Shown: positions 1 through 10,620, numbered from the stretch's first letter. The stretch: 64,000 nt of DNA from an uncultured Tenacibaculum sp. (GCA_947492185.1 CANLMR010000001.1:1078433-1142432); one strand, 5' to 3'. A program made the numbers and translations. Notes: a model not told the origin generated them from the letters alone.

Positions 1-742
1 GTTTAATTCAATTGATTTAGAAAAATTATCTGGAACTATTATAGGAGTTCCTGTGGTAAATGTTCCTTCAATTTTAGTAAATGAAAGGCGATTTGTAGAT
101 GGCGTTGATTTGAATAGAATTATGCCTGGAGATAAAGACGGTAATAGGAGTGAAATTTATGCGAATAGAATTGTAAATAGAATCGTTAAAAATTTTGATT
201 TTTTACTTGATTTGCATACAGCTAGTTTTGGTAGAGTAAATTCATACTATGTTAGAGCTGATTTATCATCTAAAATAGCCAAACAATTGGCGTTAATTCA
301 AAACCCTCAGATTATATTAAACGCTCCTCCTAAAGATGGAACTTTAAGAGGAGCAGCTTCTGATTTAGGAATTGATGCTATTACAATTGAAGTTGGAGAT
401 CCAGATAAATTTCAAAAAGGCATGATTCGTTCAAGTTTAACAGGTGTATACAATACACTTTCATTTTTAAACATGTACGATGAGGATATGGATAAAGAAG
501 AAGATAAAGTTATAATTTGTAAGAAATCATATTGGATTTATAGTCAAATAGGTGGAATTATTCAAGTGCATGTGCAGTTAACACAACAATTAAAAAAAGG
601 AGAATTAATAGCTACAGTTAGAGATGTTTTTGGTCAAGTTTTAAAAGAGTATTATGCTCCAGAAGATGGAATTGTTATTGGTAAAAGTATTAACCCAATT
701 GGTCAAACAGGAAGTAGAATAATTCATCTAGGAATTTCATAA
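1..742 (+). CDS. succinylglutamate desuccinylase/aspartoacylase-family (M14-like) protein, 5' truncated by window edge
   Basis: Open frame runs to base 1; motifs DLNRIMPGD, DLHTASFGRVNSYYVRAD and a C-terminal GIVIGKSINP barrel-like segment. The ORF-track start at 53 is an internal GTG. Confidence 0.75.
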   Translation, partial: FNSIDLEKLSGTIIGVPVVNVPSILVNERRFVDGVDLNRIMPGDKDGNRSEIYANRIVNRIVKNFDFLLDLHTASFGRVNSYYVRADLSSKIAKQLALIQNPQIILNAPPKDGTLRGAASDLGIDAITIEVGDPDKFQKGMIRSSLTGVYNTLSFLNMYDEDMDKEEDKVIICKKSYWIYSQIGGIIQVHVQLTQQLKKGELIATVRDVFGQVLKEYYAPEDGIVIGKSINPIGQTGSRIIHLGIS

Positions 743-751
743 TTATTAAAA

Positions 752-790
752 AGCCTTAACTATACTATACAAGTTAAGGCTTTTTTTATA
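752..790 (+). terminator. intrinsic terminator
   Basis: AAAAAGCCTTAACT...AGTTAAGGCTTTTTTT stem with T-run. Confidence 0.85.
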
Positions 791-803
791 GTACTTTTGT
801 CTA

Positions 804-2915
804 ATGAATTTAATTGATGAAAAGGACTTATTACAGAAACTAAAATCGAACTTTGGATATGATAGTTTTCGGTTGAAGCAGCAAAAAATTGTTGAGAACA
901 TATTAGCAAAAAATAATACATTGGTAATTATGCCAACTGGAGGAGGAAAATCAATTTGTTTCCAATTGCCAGCGTTATTCTTTGATGGAATTACTTTAGT
1001 GATTTCTCCATTAATCGCTTTAATGAAAGATCAAGTTGATAGCTTAAAAGCAAATGGAATTCCTGCAACGTATTTTAACAGTAGTCAATCAAATGAAGAG
1101 CAACAACATGTTTTTGATGCTATAGCAAATAAACAAGTAAAACTGCTTTATGTTGCGCCAGAAAGCCTTCCTTTTCTACAGAATATCTTAAATCAAAATT
1201 ATATTAGTTGTATCGCTATTGATGAAGCACATTGTATTTCATCTTGGGGACATGATTTTCGCCCTTCATATAAACAATTAGCCTTTTTAAAAAAATCATT
1301 ACCAGAAGTTCCTGTTGTTGCATTAACTGCAACTGCTGATAAAGCTACACAAGAAGATATTCTTGAACAGCTAGCTATACCAAATGCAATTCGTTATGTT
1401 AGTTCTTTTAATCGCGAAAATATTGCATTAGAAGTTCGTCCAGCAAATGATAGAGTAAATCAGATTATAAAGTTTATCAACCAGAGAGTTAATGAATCTG
1501 GAATTGTGTATTGTTTAAGTAGAAAAGCTACAGAACAATTAGCTAGTAAATTATCACAAAACGGTATAAAAGCAAAAGCATATCATGCAGGTTTATCGTT
1601 TGAAGAGAGATCAACTATACAAGAAGGTTTTATTAAAGATGATATTCCTATTATATGTGCAACAATTGCATTCGGAATGGGAATTGATAAATCTAACGTT
1701 CGTTGGGTAATTCACTATAATATGCCGAAAAATATTGAAGGTTATTATCAAGAGATAGGACGTGCAGGAAGAGATGGATTAGCATCTCATGCCCTACTTT
1801 TTCATAGTTATGCAGATGTTATTCAATTACGACAATTTATTGCTAACACAGGAAATCAAGAATTACAAGAAGCAAAATTAGAAAGAATGAAACAGTTTGC
1901 AGAAGCAACTGTTTGTAGAAGAAGGATTTTATTAAGCTATTTTGGAGAGCTAGTTGAAGAAGATTGTGGTAATTGCGATATATGTAAGAATCCACCACAG
2001 TTTTTTGACGGAACGTTAATCGCACAAAAAGCATTGTCTGCTATTTATAGATTGAAAGGTAAAGAAGCCATGGGAACTGTAATTGATGTATTGCGCGGAG
2101 CCCAAAATGCAACAGTATTAGATAAAAATTATAATACGTTAAAAACGTATGGAGTTGGAAAAGATATTTCTTGGAGAGATTGGCAACATTATATGATTCA
2201 ATTAGTTAATCAGGGATTTTGTCAAATAGCTTTTCATTTGAATAATACATTGCAATTGACAGCTTTCTCAGAGAAAATATTATTTAAAGGTGAAAAAGTT
2301 AGATTAACTGTTCCAACAGTAATTCAAAAAGAAACTCCTGCTCAGAAAAAAGTTCAGAAGAAGAAAACAGCTACAAAAGATACGTTGTTTGAAAGACTGC
2401 GAAAATTAAGATATCAAATTGCTCAAGAAGAAGACATTGCTGCCTATTTAGTTTTTAGTGATGCGACTTTAAGAGAGCTAGAAACTCAGCGACCTCAAAC
2501 GGATAATGAATTCCTTGCAATTAGTGGAGTTGGACAAAGAAAGTTAGAAGTTTATGGAGGCGAGTTTATGGAAGAAATCAGGTCTTTTATAAAGGAAAAG
2601 AAAAAAGGAAAAAAAGACACCACATTAGAAACCTATAAATTATATCAAGAAGGTTTTTCAGTAGAAGAAATAGCAATTCAAAGAGGATTAAAAGAACAAA
2701 CGATTTTCTCTCATTTAGCGAAGTTGTATCTTGAAGGAAAAGATATAAGTCTTGATAAGTTTATTGATACCAATACATTGAAGTTAATTCAAAATGCCAA
2801 AAAAGTCTTGAAGAATGAAACTGCGTTAAAACCATACTTTGAGTTTTTAGGAGAGAAGGTTACTTATGAACAAATCAGAATCGGATTAACTATTTTGCAG
2901 AAAAAAACAATTTAA
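804..2915 (+). CDS. recQ: ATP-dependent DNA helicase RecQ
   Basis: TGGGKS Walker [20 protein letters not shown]-like and C-terminal HTH regions. Confidence 0.95.
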   Translation: MNLIDEKDLLQKLKSNFGYDSFRLKQQKIVENILAKNNTLVIMPTGGGKSICFQLPALFFDGITLVISPLIALMKDQVDSLKANGIPATYFNSSQSNEEQQHVFDAIANKQVKLLYVAPESLPFLQNILNQNYISCIAIDEAHCISSWGHDFRPSYKQLAFLKKSLPEVPVVALTATADKATQEDILEQLAIPNAIRYVSSFNRENIALEVRPANDRVNQIIKFINQRVNESGIVYCLSRKATEQLASKLSQNGIKAKAYHAGLSFEERSTIQEGFIKDDIPIICATIAFGMGIDKSNVRWVIHYNMPKNIEGYYQEIGRAGRDGLASHALLFHSYADVIQLRQFIANTGNQELQEAKLERMKQFAEATVCRRRILLSYFGELVEEDCGNCDICKNPPQFFDGTLIAQKALSAIYRLKGKEAMGTVIDVLRGAQNATVLDKNYNTLKTYGVGKDISWRDWQHYMIQLVNQGFCQIAFHLNNTLQLTAFSEKILFKGEKVRLTVPTVIQKETPAQKKVQKKKTATKDTLFERLRKLRYQIAQEEDIAAYLVFSDATLRELETQRPQTDNEFLAISGVGQRKLEVYGGEFMEEIRSFIKEKKKGKKDTTLETYKLYQEGFSVEEIAIQRGLKEQTIFSHLAKLYLEGKDISLDKFIDTNTLKLIQNAKKVLKNETALKPYFEFLGEKVTYEQIRIGLTILQKKTI

Positions 2916-2926
2916 AATAGAGAAAA

Positions 2927-3001
2927 AAGGCTGTCTAAAAATTAAATAGTAACGTCATTACTTCACTTTGTTCGCAATTACGACTTTTTAGACAGCTTGT
3001 A
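2927..3001. terminator. bidirectional terminator with long palindromic (REP-like) interior
   Basis: AAGGCTGTCTAAAAA ... CTTTTTAGACAGCTT between convergent genes. Confidence 0.6.
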
Positions 3002-3007
3002 TTTTAA

Positions 3008-3628
3008 CTATTGTTCTTTTAAATTCTCCATTTCAATAATGATATCATCAAGTTTAGAAAATAAAGTACTGTATAAAATCCTTGTAGATATACTGTAAAC
3101 TACTGTACAAATAATAGAAATTACTACAGCCATAATTAAACCAACACCTAGTATTTGCATTAAAGTAGTTTCTTCAGAAATAAATTTAGATAAAAAACTA
3201 TTCTCCCTAATAGAATATGCCAAACCAAAAATTGAAATTACAGCTAGAGGCAATACAAAAACAAAGAGGTTTTTTGTTGATTTAGTAATAGAGGAAATGA
3301 TTTTTCTATAATTCTTTAAATACGTTAAATTATCTGATTTGATATCAAGGTTATTAAACCTACTTAATAAACTTTTATTAAAAAAGTATAGGCACATAAT
3401 TAAGAATGCACCATATATCCCTATTATATATTGCGAGAAAATTGCCATTCCTATTATTACTAAAATAGCCATAGGAATTAAACCTTTATTATCAAATTCA
3501 TAAGTTCTCTTAATCTTGTTAATTATCGATTTAGATTTCTGATTATATAAATCATTTATTTGTGGAGCAATTAATGAATCTTCATTAATAAATGCTTCAT
3601 TCCATATTTTTTCAATTGATTTTTCCAT
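3008..3628 (-). CDS. integral membrane protein, possible ECF sigma partner
   Basis: hydrophobic segments; start overlaps the upstream sigma ORF by 17 nt. Confidence 0.6.
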   Translation of the reverse strand: MEKSIEKIWNEAFINEDSLIAPQINDLYNQKSKSIINKIKRTYEFDNKGLIPMAILVIIGMAIFSQYIIGIYGAFLIMCLYFFNKSLLSRFNNLDIKSDNLTYLKNYRKIISSITKSTKNLFVFVLPLAVISIFGLAYSIRENSFLSKFISEETTLMQILGVGLIMAVVISIICTVVYSISTRILYSTLFSKLDDIIIEMENLKEQ

Positions 3629-4094
3629 CTAATAATTCTTTTAATTGTTTTTTAATTCTGTTTATTCTAACTGCAATATTGTTAGCGCTAGTTCCAATAA
3701 TAACAGCAATTTCTTTGTAAGGATTTTCTTCTAAATGCAATAAAATAATCGCTCTATCTACTTCTGAAAGCTTTTTAATAGCATCGTATAACAAATTCAA
3801 ATGTTCGTTTTCAAAAGCGCTATTATTCTCTGATAGTTCGTTTGAAAATTCAACTTTTCTACGTTGTCTTTGGTTTTTCTTACTTAACGTTAAACAAACA
3901 TTTAAAGTAATTCTATAAATCCATGTAGACCATTTAGACTTTTCTTGAAAAGCTTCTCTTGTTTTCCAAATTTGTAAACAAGCTTCTTGATAAAAGTCTT
4001 CAAAATCTTCCTGAGAATCTGTATACGCTCTACAAATCTTTATAATTAAACCAGCATGAGGTAGAATAGAAGTTGTATAAAAATCGTTACTCAA
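3612..4094 (-). CDS. ECF-type RNA polymerase sigma factor
   Basis: DFYQEACLQIWKTREAF...WSTWIYRITLNVCL sigma2 region; LSEVDRAIILLHLEENPYKEIAVIIGTSANNIAVRINRIKKQL sigma4 region. Confidence 0.9.
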   Translation of the reverse strand: MSNDFYTTSILPHAGLIIKICRAYTDSQEDFEDFYQEACLQIWKTREAFQEKSKWSTWIYRITLNVCLTLSKKNQRQRRKVEFSNELSENNSAFENEHLNLLYDAIKKLSEVDRAIILLHLEENPYKEIAVIIGTSANNIAVRINRIKKQLKELLDGKIN

Positions 4095-4170
4095 AATTTA
4101 GTATTTACCTGATTAGTAAATCGAGAATTTAAAATATTACAAGAAAGGTAAAATTTTTAAATTATTTTAT

Positions 4171-4188
4171 TTTCAATAATTTTTGAAA
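4171..4188. promoter_or_regulatory. putative operator copy 1, TTTCAATAATTTTTGAAA
   Basis: inverted repeat; second copy with 1 mismatch at 4742-4759. Confidence 0.55.
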
Positions 4189-4216
4189 GTTTCGAATTTA
4201 GTTGTATGTTTGTCTT

Positions 4217-4723
4217 ATGAAATTAGAAGACGCAAAAATAAAATACATTCATACTTGGGGGAGTTTAGCTACTAGTTGGGGCATAAATAAAACTATGGCT
4301 CAAGTACATGCGTTATTACTAGTTTCTACAAAACCATTATCTGCAGATGAAATTATGGAAGCCTTAAAGATATCTAGAGGTAATGTAAATATGAATGTTA
4401 GAGCCTTAATTGACTGGGGAATTGTAAGAAAAGAATTTGTAGTAGGAGAGCGTAAAGAATTCTTCGTTGCAGATAAAGATATTTGGGAACTTTTTAAACA
4501 AGTGACTAAAGAACGAAAGAAAAGAGAAATTGAACCAGTATTAAAAATACTTGATGAATTAAAGAGTGGAGTAGAAGATAATTCTGAAGAAGCAGAAACA
4601 TTTAAAAAAGTTATGAATGATTTATCTTCGGTAACAACCACAGTAAATGGAATTTTAGATAAAGCTATTAAAGCCGATGAGCATTGGTTGCTTTCTAATT
4701 TTACCAAAATGATAAAAAAGTAA
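4217..4723 (+). CDS. GbsR/MarR-like HTH transcriptional regulator
   Basis: PLSADEIMEALKISRGNVNMNVRALIDWGIVRKEFVVGERKEFFVADKDIW winged helix; ATG at 4217 preferred to the track's upstream TTG. Confidence 0.85.
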   Translation: MKLEDAKIKYIHTWGSLATSWGINKTMAQVHALLLVSTKPLSADEIMEALKISRGNVNMNVRALIDWGIVRKEFVVGERKEFFVADKDIWELFKQVTKERKKREIEPVLKILDELKSGVEDNSEEAETFKKVMNDLSSVTTTVNGILDKAIKADEHWLLSNFTKMIKK

Positions 4724-4741
4724 AAAAATTTAAACACAAAC

Positions 4742-4759
4742 TTTCAATAATTTCTGAAA
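4742..4759. promoter_or_regulatory. putative operator copy 2, TTTCAATAATTTCTGAAA
   Basis: 17/18 identical to 4171-4188; immediately upstream of the next ATG. Confidence 0.5.
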
Positions 4760-4761
4760 AT

Positions 4762-5118
4762 ATGAAAATAATAAATAGAATAATAATTATACCTTTTGCA
4801 CTGCTGTTATTAGCAGGTTTATTCGAGCAAGGGTTGTTGACCTTAGCAGCTCTCTTAGCAATTCCTTTAGGGTTTTTACAAGTTTTATTTTGTCTAAGAA
4901 TAATAATTTCCTGGAAATCAATAAACAGAAAGGTTAAAGTATTTGAATTAAGTTACTTCATTTTAGTGGGAGTTTATTTTTTGCTATTCAATTACTCAAC
5001 TTCTGGAGCATTGTGGGATAATAAATTAATACAATTGGTTGTCTATTGTTTACCAGTACTTCTAGCATTTAGTGTCACATTCCTTTTAGAAAAAATAAAT
5101 TATGAAAACATTGAATAA
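4762..5118 (+). CDS. small integral membrane protein
   Basis: ORF with several hydrophobic helices; overlaps the next CDS. Confidence 0.7.
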   Translation: MKIINRIIIIPFALLLLAGLFEQGLLTLAALLAIPLGFLQVLFCLRIIISWKSINRKVKVFELSYFILVGVYFLLFNYSTSGALWDNKLIQLVVYCLPVLLAFSVTFLLEKINYENIE

Positions 5119-5923
5119 CCACACCATACTTTACGATGAAGATTGTCCTTTATGCAAGGCGTATACGAGTACATTCATTAGTGCAAAGATGCTCGATAAA
5201 GAAGGACGAAAACCCTATTGTGAAATTACTGAACATGAAAGAGAATTTATTGATGTTCCCAAAGCTGCAAATGAAATTGCATTAGTAGATACTGAGAAAA
5301 ATGAAGTTATCTATGGAATTGATAGCCTACTAAAAGTAATTGGTTTTTCTTTTCCTTTAGTAGAAAAAGTAGGAAATATAAAATCGATAAAGTTCTTTCT
5401 AAAAAGGTTGTATTCTTTTATTTCCTATAACAGAAAAGTTATTATGCCTTCTGAAAAAAAAGAAGATAATAATTTAGAGTGTTCTCCAAGTTTCAATTTG
5501 AAATATCGATTATTTTACATTGTTTTTGGTTTAATAATTACTGTAGTTACACTTTTTCATTTTTCTGAATTGATAACTATTCTTCCAAAATCAAGCTACA
5601 ATAGAGAAATCTTACTCGCCATAGGAATGTTACTTTCTCAGTATATGTTTGTGCTAAAAGAAGATTATCAAACCCGAATTAATTATATGGGTAATGTGAT
5701 CACTGTATCTTTATTTGGTTGTATTGCATTGGGGCAATTATTAATCTTAAATAGTCTGATTGAACTTTCTCAATTTATAATCTTATTCGGTTTTTCAGGA
5801 ACAGTAGCACTTATGTTTTTTGAGCATAAAAGAAGAATTAAACTTCTCCAATTGCCAACGTATTTGACCTGGACGTGGATAGGTTACCGATTAATAATTC
5901 TAATGATAATATTAAATGTATAA
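5102..5923 (+). CDS. DCC-family thiol-disulfide oxidoreductase-like (DUF393) membrane protein
   Basis: N-terminal ILYDEDCPLCKAYTSTF. Confidence 0.75.
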   Translation: MKTLNNHTILYDEDCPLCKAYTSTFISAKMLDKEGRKPYCEITEHEREFIDVPKAANEIALVDTEKNEVIYGIDSLLKVIGFSFPLVEKVGNIKSIKFFLKRLYSFISYNRKVIMPSEKKEDNNLECSPSFNLKYRLFYIVFGLIITVVTLFHFSELITILPKSSYNREILLAIGMLLSQYMFVLKEDYQTRINYMGNVITVSLFGCIALGQLLILNSLIELSQFIILFGFSGTVALMFFEHKRRIKLLQLPTYLTWTWIGYRLIILMIILNV

Positions 5924-5926
5924 GTA

Positions 5927-6820
5927 ATGAAAATAGTTATAGCTGGAGGGACTGGATATTTGGGAAAGTTGCTTACCGAATATTATAAACAAGAAAAAGA
6001 GAATGAAATTTACATTTTAACAAGAAGTCAAAAATTGAATTCTAAAAATGTAAACTATATACAATGGGATGGTAAAACCAAGGGATATTGGACTGAGCTA
6101 CTTGAAGAAACAGATGTTTTAATAAATCTAACAGGGAAATCTGTAAACTGCAGATATACTAAAGAAAATAAAGCAGAAATTTATGCAAGCAGATTACAGA
6201 GCACAGCATTATTATGTGAAATTGTTCAAAACTTAATAATACCACCTAAAGTTTTTATCCAGTCTTCTTCAGCTACTATTTACAGGCATTCAGAAGATAA
6301 ATTAATGACTGAAAAAGATGGAGAAATAGGAGTAGATTTTTCTATGGATGTTTGTAAAAAATGGGAACAAGTATTTAATAGTTATGAGTTACCAAAAACA
6401 CGAAAGATTATTACGAGAACTTCGATTGTATTGGGTAATCAAGGAGGAGCTTTTCCTCTTATGAAGAGAATGACCAAATTTGGTTTAGGAGGACAACAAG
6501 GAAAAGGGAATCAATTTATCAGTTGGATTACCGAGAAAGACTATGTACTAGCAATTGACTATTTAATACATAAGCCATCAGGTGTTTACAATTTATGTGT
6601 TCCTAATCCAATTACAAATAGAGGATTTCAAAAGGAACTTCGTAGGAAATTAAAAGTTCTAGTAGGGATTAATACTCCAAAACTGTTATTAAGTATAGGT
6701 GCGAAGATTATCGGAACGGAAACAGAATTGTTATTGAAAAGTAGAAAAGTTTATCCTCAAAATCTTCTTGATTTAGGTTTTGAGTTTGGTACTACAAAGT
6801 TTAATGAATTAAAAATTTAG
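5927..6820 (+). CDS. TIGR01777-type NAD-dependent epimerase
   Basis: MKIVIAGGTGYLGKLL Rossmann motif; SSSATIYRHSEDK. Confidence 0.85.
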   Translation: MKIVIAGGTGYLGKLLTEYYKQEKENEIYILTRSQKLNSKNVNYIQWDGKTKGYWTELLEETDVLINLTGKSVNCRYTKENKAEIYASRLQSTALLCEIVQNLIIPPKVFIQSSSATIYRHSEDKLMTEKDGEIGVDFSMDVCKKWEQVFNSYELPKTRKIITRTSIVLGNQGGAFPLMKRMTKFGLGGQQGKGNQFISWITEKDYVLAIDYLIHKPSGVYNLCVPNPITNRGFQKELRRKLKVLVGINTPKLLLSIGAKIIGTETELLLKSRKVYPQNLLDLGFEFGTTKFNELKI

Positions 6821-6823
6821 CTT

Positions 6824-7294
6824 ATGCCAACAATTGTTTTATTTACAAAGATTAAAGCAAAAAAAGAATTAGTTTTTGATTTATCTAGAAGTATTGATTT
6901 ACACAAAATTTCAGCTCAAAAAACAGATGAAAAAGCAATTGCAGGAAGAAAGTCAGGATTGATTGAGTTGGATGAAACGGTAACTTGGCGAGCGAAACAT
7001 TTAGGTATTTATCAAAATTTCACTTCGAAAGTAATAGGATGTCGTCCTTCGGAATATTTTGCCGATAAAATGGTGTCTGGTGCGTTTAAAAGTTTTAAGC
7101 ATGAACATTTTTTCTCACATGAGAATAATACAACAACATTGGTTGATGTTATGGAGTTTATGAGTCCACTGGGTTTTTTAGGTAAGCTTGTTGATTTCTT
7201 CTTCTTAAAAAGATATATGAAACAGTTTTTAATTGAAAGAAATGATACTATTAAATTATATGCAGAATCAGACAAATGGAGGCAAATTCTATAA
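6824..7294 (+). CDS. SRPBCC family protein
   Basis: polyketide-cyclase/SRPBCC-like sequence following the TIGR01777 epimerase. Confidence 0.65.
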   Translation: MPTIVLFTKIKAKKELVFDLSRSIDLHKISAQKTDEKAIAGRKSGLIELDETVTWRAKHLGIYQNFTSKVIGCRPSEYFADKMVSGAFKSFKHEHFFSHENNTTTLVDVMEFMSPLGFLGKLVDFFFLKRYMKQFLIERNDTIKLYAESDKWRQIL

Positions 7295-7369
7295 AAAGAA
7301 CCTTCATCAGTGTTTTTATCGTAAGGTTGATGAATAGCTGTAGAAAATAAAATAGCAATAAAATAATTT

Positions 7370-8194
7370 TTAGTTTCCTATACTACCCAACTCTATTCCT
7401 TCAGAGTAGGCAACCTGAATTTTATTGTCACTAAATGCTTTTTTTACAACTTCATGTGTGTCAAAAGTAACTTGCCAAAAATGTTCAGGATGAACAAAAG
7501 GACGAATCGTTAATTCAATACTATGTGAATCAAAATTTTCTATTCCAATTTCAGGTTTAGGTTCATTTAATATGTTGTCAATATTACTTAAAGCATTTTC
7601 AATAATACCTTTAACTCTAGGAAAACTTTCAGCATATGGCATGGTTACATTAATCTCTAAACGGACCATTCCTTTTTTTGAATAATTAGTTACGACGCCG
7701 TCCGTAATTTTAGCATTAGGGATAATTAAAGTTTTGTTTCCTGGTGAAATTATGGTAGTACTAAAAATCCCAATTTCATCTACTTTACCAAATTTCTCTT
7801 CAACTTGAATCCAATCTCCAGATTTGTAGGGTTTTAAAGTGAGAATTAAAATTCCTGAAGCAAAGTTTCCTAAACTTCCTTGTAATGCCATCCCTACAGC
7901 AAAACCAATTGCCGCTAGCAATGCAACCAAACTAGAAAGATTTACTCCTAAAATTGAGGCTATTACCAATAAAAGAGATCCTTTTAAAATAAAAGAAATT
8001 AAAGACACTAAAAAAGGACGAATTGTATCGTCAAAACCAGCTTTCTCTAAAACTTTAGTTAAGACATTTACCAACTTATTTACTAGTTTCATACCTACCC
8101 ATAAAATAAGTCCACCTAATAATAATTTTGGTAAATAAACAAAGGTCTTTTCTTGTATGAATTGTAATATGCTTTCTAGGGTAATTGATTCCAT
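7370..8194 (-). CDS. small-conductance mechanosensitive channel (MscS family)
   Basis: AAIGFAVGMALQGSLGNFASGILILTLKPYKSGDWIQVE...VDEIGIFSTTI...IIPNAKI. Confidence 0.93.
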   Translation of the reverse strand: MESITLESILQFIQEKTFVYLPKLLLGGLILWVGMKLVNKLVNVLTKVLEKAGFDDTIRPFLVSLISFILKGSLLLVIASILGVNLSSLVALLAAIGFAVGMALQGSLGNFASGILILTLKPYKSGDWIQVEEKFGKVDEIGIFSTTIISPGNKTLIIPNAKITDGVVTNYSKKGMVRLEINVTMPYAESFPRVKGIIENALSNIDNILNEPKPEIGIENFDSHSIELTIRPFVHPEHFWQVTFDTHEVVKKAFSDNKIQVAYSEGIELGSIGN

Positions 8195-8256
8195 TATAGA
8201 GGTATATAAATTGATGTTAGTAAAACTAATTATTTTTTATAATAATAGAAATCAAT

Positions 8257-8733
8257 TTAGTTTATTTTTCCATCATGAAAAGCAGCTCTTTTCCAATTAC
8301 CAGATTTATAAACCCAAATATTTGTAACTCGATAACTATTTTCTTTTATAGTTGAATCTCTTTTAGAACTCACGTATACTCTGGCAGTAACAATAGCTGT
8401 TTTGTTATGGAAAACTGTTTCAATTTGATCCATTTTGTAGTAAAGTACTTCTAATTGACCTAATTTAATTTCTTTAGCTCTTTTCTTTAAATATTGAAAC
8501 CAACTTTCCTTTCGGATAGCTTTAGAAGAACTATTTGTATGAATATAATTTGTAGTAATCATTTCTTCAAGAGTATTAATGTCACCCTTTTGAAAAGCAT
8601 TATTAAAAGTTTCAATAGCTATGTTTAATTTTTCTTTAGACGAATAATCCTCAACTTCAGCGTTTTTATTAGAGCAGTTTAATAAAAAGTAAGATAAAGT
8701 TAATAGGAAAAAGAACTTATGTTTGGATTTCAT
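8257..8733 (-). CDS. SnoaL/DUF4440-like lipoprotein
   Basis: lipobox LLNCS; NTF2-like body. Confidence 0.7.
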   Translation of the reverse strand: MKSKHKFFFLLTLSYFLLNCSNKNAEVEDYSSKEKLNIAIETFNNAFQKGDINTLEEMITTNYIHTNSSSKAIRKESWFQYLKKRAKEIKLGQLEVLYYKMDQIETVFHNKTAIVTARVYVSSKRDSTIKENSYRVTNIWVYKSGNWKRAAFHDGKIN

Positions 8734-8797
8734 TTTTCTGGATAAAAAAAGCCTTGTAGTTTTAAATACAAGGCTTTATAAATTAATATTTTAATGT

Positions 8798-9421
8798 TTA
8801 AAAAGTTCTAATTTCTATTACTCCATTAGCACCTCTTGATCCATATTTAGAGGCTTCAGGGCCTTTTAAAACTACTACAGACTTAATAGTTGTAGGAACA
8901 ACATTTAATAACTCCGTTTGATCTACAGCAGTGTTATTTAAAACGAATAAAGGTGTAGTACTACCATTTACACTATTATATCCTCTAATATTAATAACGT
9001 TGTCAATAGATACATTAACTCCAGGAACTTGTCCTCGTAAATAATCGTAAAAATCTCTGAATTGAATAGCTCCAATATTCTTAGATGTTGGACTTCTATT
9101 TATACCTAAATCGTTACTGTCACCAATAATAATTTGTACTTTATCACTTCCGTTATAGATAATTTTACTGATACCAACTTTTGGAGAAAAAGCACTAATT
9201 TCCTTTGGTGTTTCTGTAAACTTTGCTTTAAAAACACCTTTTTTATTAGTCCATCTTTTAAGTCTAACATTGTCAAATAAAATAACAGCACCTGGTACTG
9301 GTTTATTTTGAGCATCTCTTACCTCTATAGTAAGTTTCTTTTCTGATTGTGCATTAATTTCTGATTGCACAGGGAATAAGAATACACCTAATAAAAATAA
9401 TAAAACGTAACTCTTCTTCAT
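8798..9421 (-). CDS. short carboxypeptidase-regulatory plus TonB-plug domain protein without beta-barrel
   Basis: signal peptide; NKPVPGAVILFDN; VINIRGYNSVNGSTTPLFVLN; LKGPEASKYGSRGANGVIEIRTF then stop. Confidence 0.8.
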   Translation of the reverse strand: MKKSYVLLFLLGVFLFPVQSEINAQSEKKLTIEVRDAQNKPVPGAVILFDNVRLKRWTNKKGVFKAKFTETPKEISAFSPKVGISKIIYNGSDKVQIIIGDSNDLGINRSPTSKNIGAIQFRDFYDYLRGQVPGVNVSIDNVINIRGYNSVNGSTTPLFVLNNTAVDQTELLNVVPTTIKSVVVLKGPEASKYGSRGANGVIEIRTF

Positions 9422-9636
9422 AATTGTGGGATTTAAAATTACATACTAAAGATACGTTTTTTATTGATATAACGCTATTTACCTAGTTAATAAGGTGTTA
9501 AAAGTCATTTTTTTAAACATTTATAAATGTAATTTATAATTATTACTTACAAAGTAAAACAAGAGAAATAAAAAAACCTGAGTAATTATACTCAGGTCTT
9601 AAATATGTTCAAGTTATAAGGTTAGTTCTGTTGTAT

Positions 9637-9840
9637 TTATATATTATTTGTATCAATTTTATATCTTTTGATGTACGCTTTAAGAGCGTAACCAACTCCA
9701 AAACCTAATGCAATACCTGAAATTATACCAAATATAATACCTACTGGAAGATTACCAGTTAAAGTTCCAAAATTCACTCCTAATGAAGCTCCTAAGCCTG
9801 TGGCAAAGATTAAACTAAAGATAAAATAATTATTACTCAT
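9637..9840 (-). CDS. small Gly-rich membrane protein
   Basis: ORF with two glycine-rich hydrophobic helices. Confidence 0.55.
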   Translation of the reverse strand: MSNNYFIFSLIFATGLGASLGVNFGTLTGNLPVGIIFGIISGIALGFGVGYALKAYIKRYKIDTNNI

Positions 9841-9946
9841 TTTTTATATGCTTTTACATATTAGAAGAATAATAATCTTTTTTGTTACATATTGTTACTA
9901 ATTTTTTTATATAGGTTAAAAATTAAAAAACAAAGAAATCTAGATT

Positions 9947-10501
9947 TTATAAGGCTTCCAAATCTTTTTTAGCATATAAAATTTCTATTGATAAATTCAC
10001 CCAATTTTGAGTTTTTGAATCGAAATATTCTTTTTTTATTACAGATTTTATTCTGTTGTTTTCTAAAATTTCAACTTTTTTAACTGAAACAAATTCATTT
10101 TCAATGGTTAATAGCTCAATTGTGTTATTTGAGTATTTATATAAACTTCCAAATCCTTTTTTAGAATAATCAATGTATCCGTTAGGATCATCAGGATAAC
10201 CAAATAATAAACTTTGATCAGGAATCATAAAACTGATTAACTTGGCATTAGAGTCTGTTAAATTGTTTGGTCTAATTTCTAAATCGTAAACTGTATTATC
10301 AAAATAATAAGAAGCTATTTCTGTCATTAGATTGGTTGAAGTTATTTCATCACCATTTAAATCTACGGCTTTATCTGAAGTCATCTGTTCAATTTCATAG
10401 TTTCCACTAAAAGGAAAACTTTCATTTTCGAATTCAGTTTCAGAGCATGAATAAAAAATGGATAATACAAGTACTGATAGATGGTAAATTGTTTTTTTCA
10501 T
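9947..10501 (-). CDS. hypothetical lipoprotein
   Basis: start adjusted to MKKTIYHLSVLVLSIFYSCSE. Confidence 0.6.
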   Translation of the reverse strand: MKKTIYHLSVLVLSIFYSCSETEFENESFPFSGNYEIEQMTSDKAVDLNGDEITSTNLMTEIASYYFDNTVYDLEIRPNNLTDSNAKLISFMIPDQSLLFGYPDDPNGYIDYSKKGFGSLYKYSNNTIELLTIENEFVSVKKVEILENNRIKSVIKKEYFDSKTQNWVNLSIEILYAKKDLEAL

Positions 10502-10591
10502 AGTTGTAGTTTTTAAATTAAATTGGTTATGCAATTTGTATCAAAAACAATACCATAAAAATCCAAAATTCTATAGTGTTTTAAAATAAAA

Positions 10592-10620
10592 AAACCTCTC
10601 TAATTTAGAGAGGTTTATAT
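10592..10620 (-). terminator. terminator of icmF
   Basis: AAAAACCTCTCTAATTTAGAGAGGTTT. Confidence 0.75.

Noticed and set aside
4300-4737. 145-aa antisense ORF over the GbsR/MarR-like gene
   Set aside because: Complete overlap with a well-supported CDS; shadow ORF
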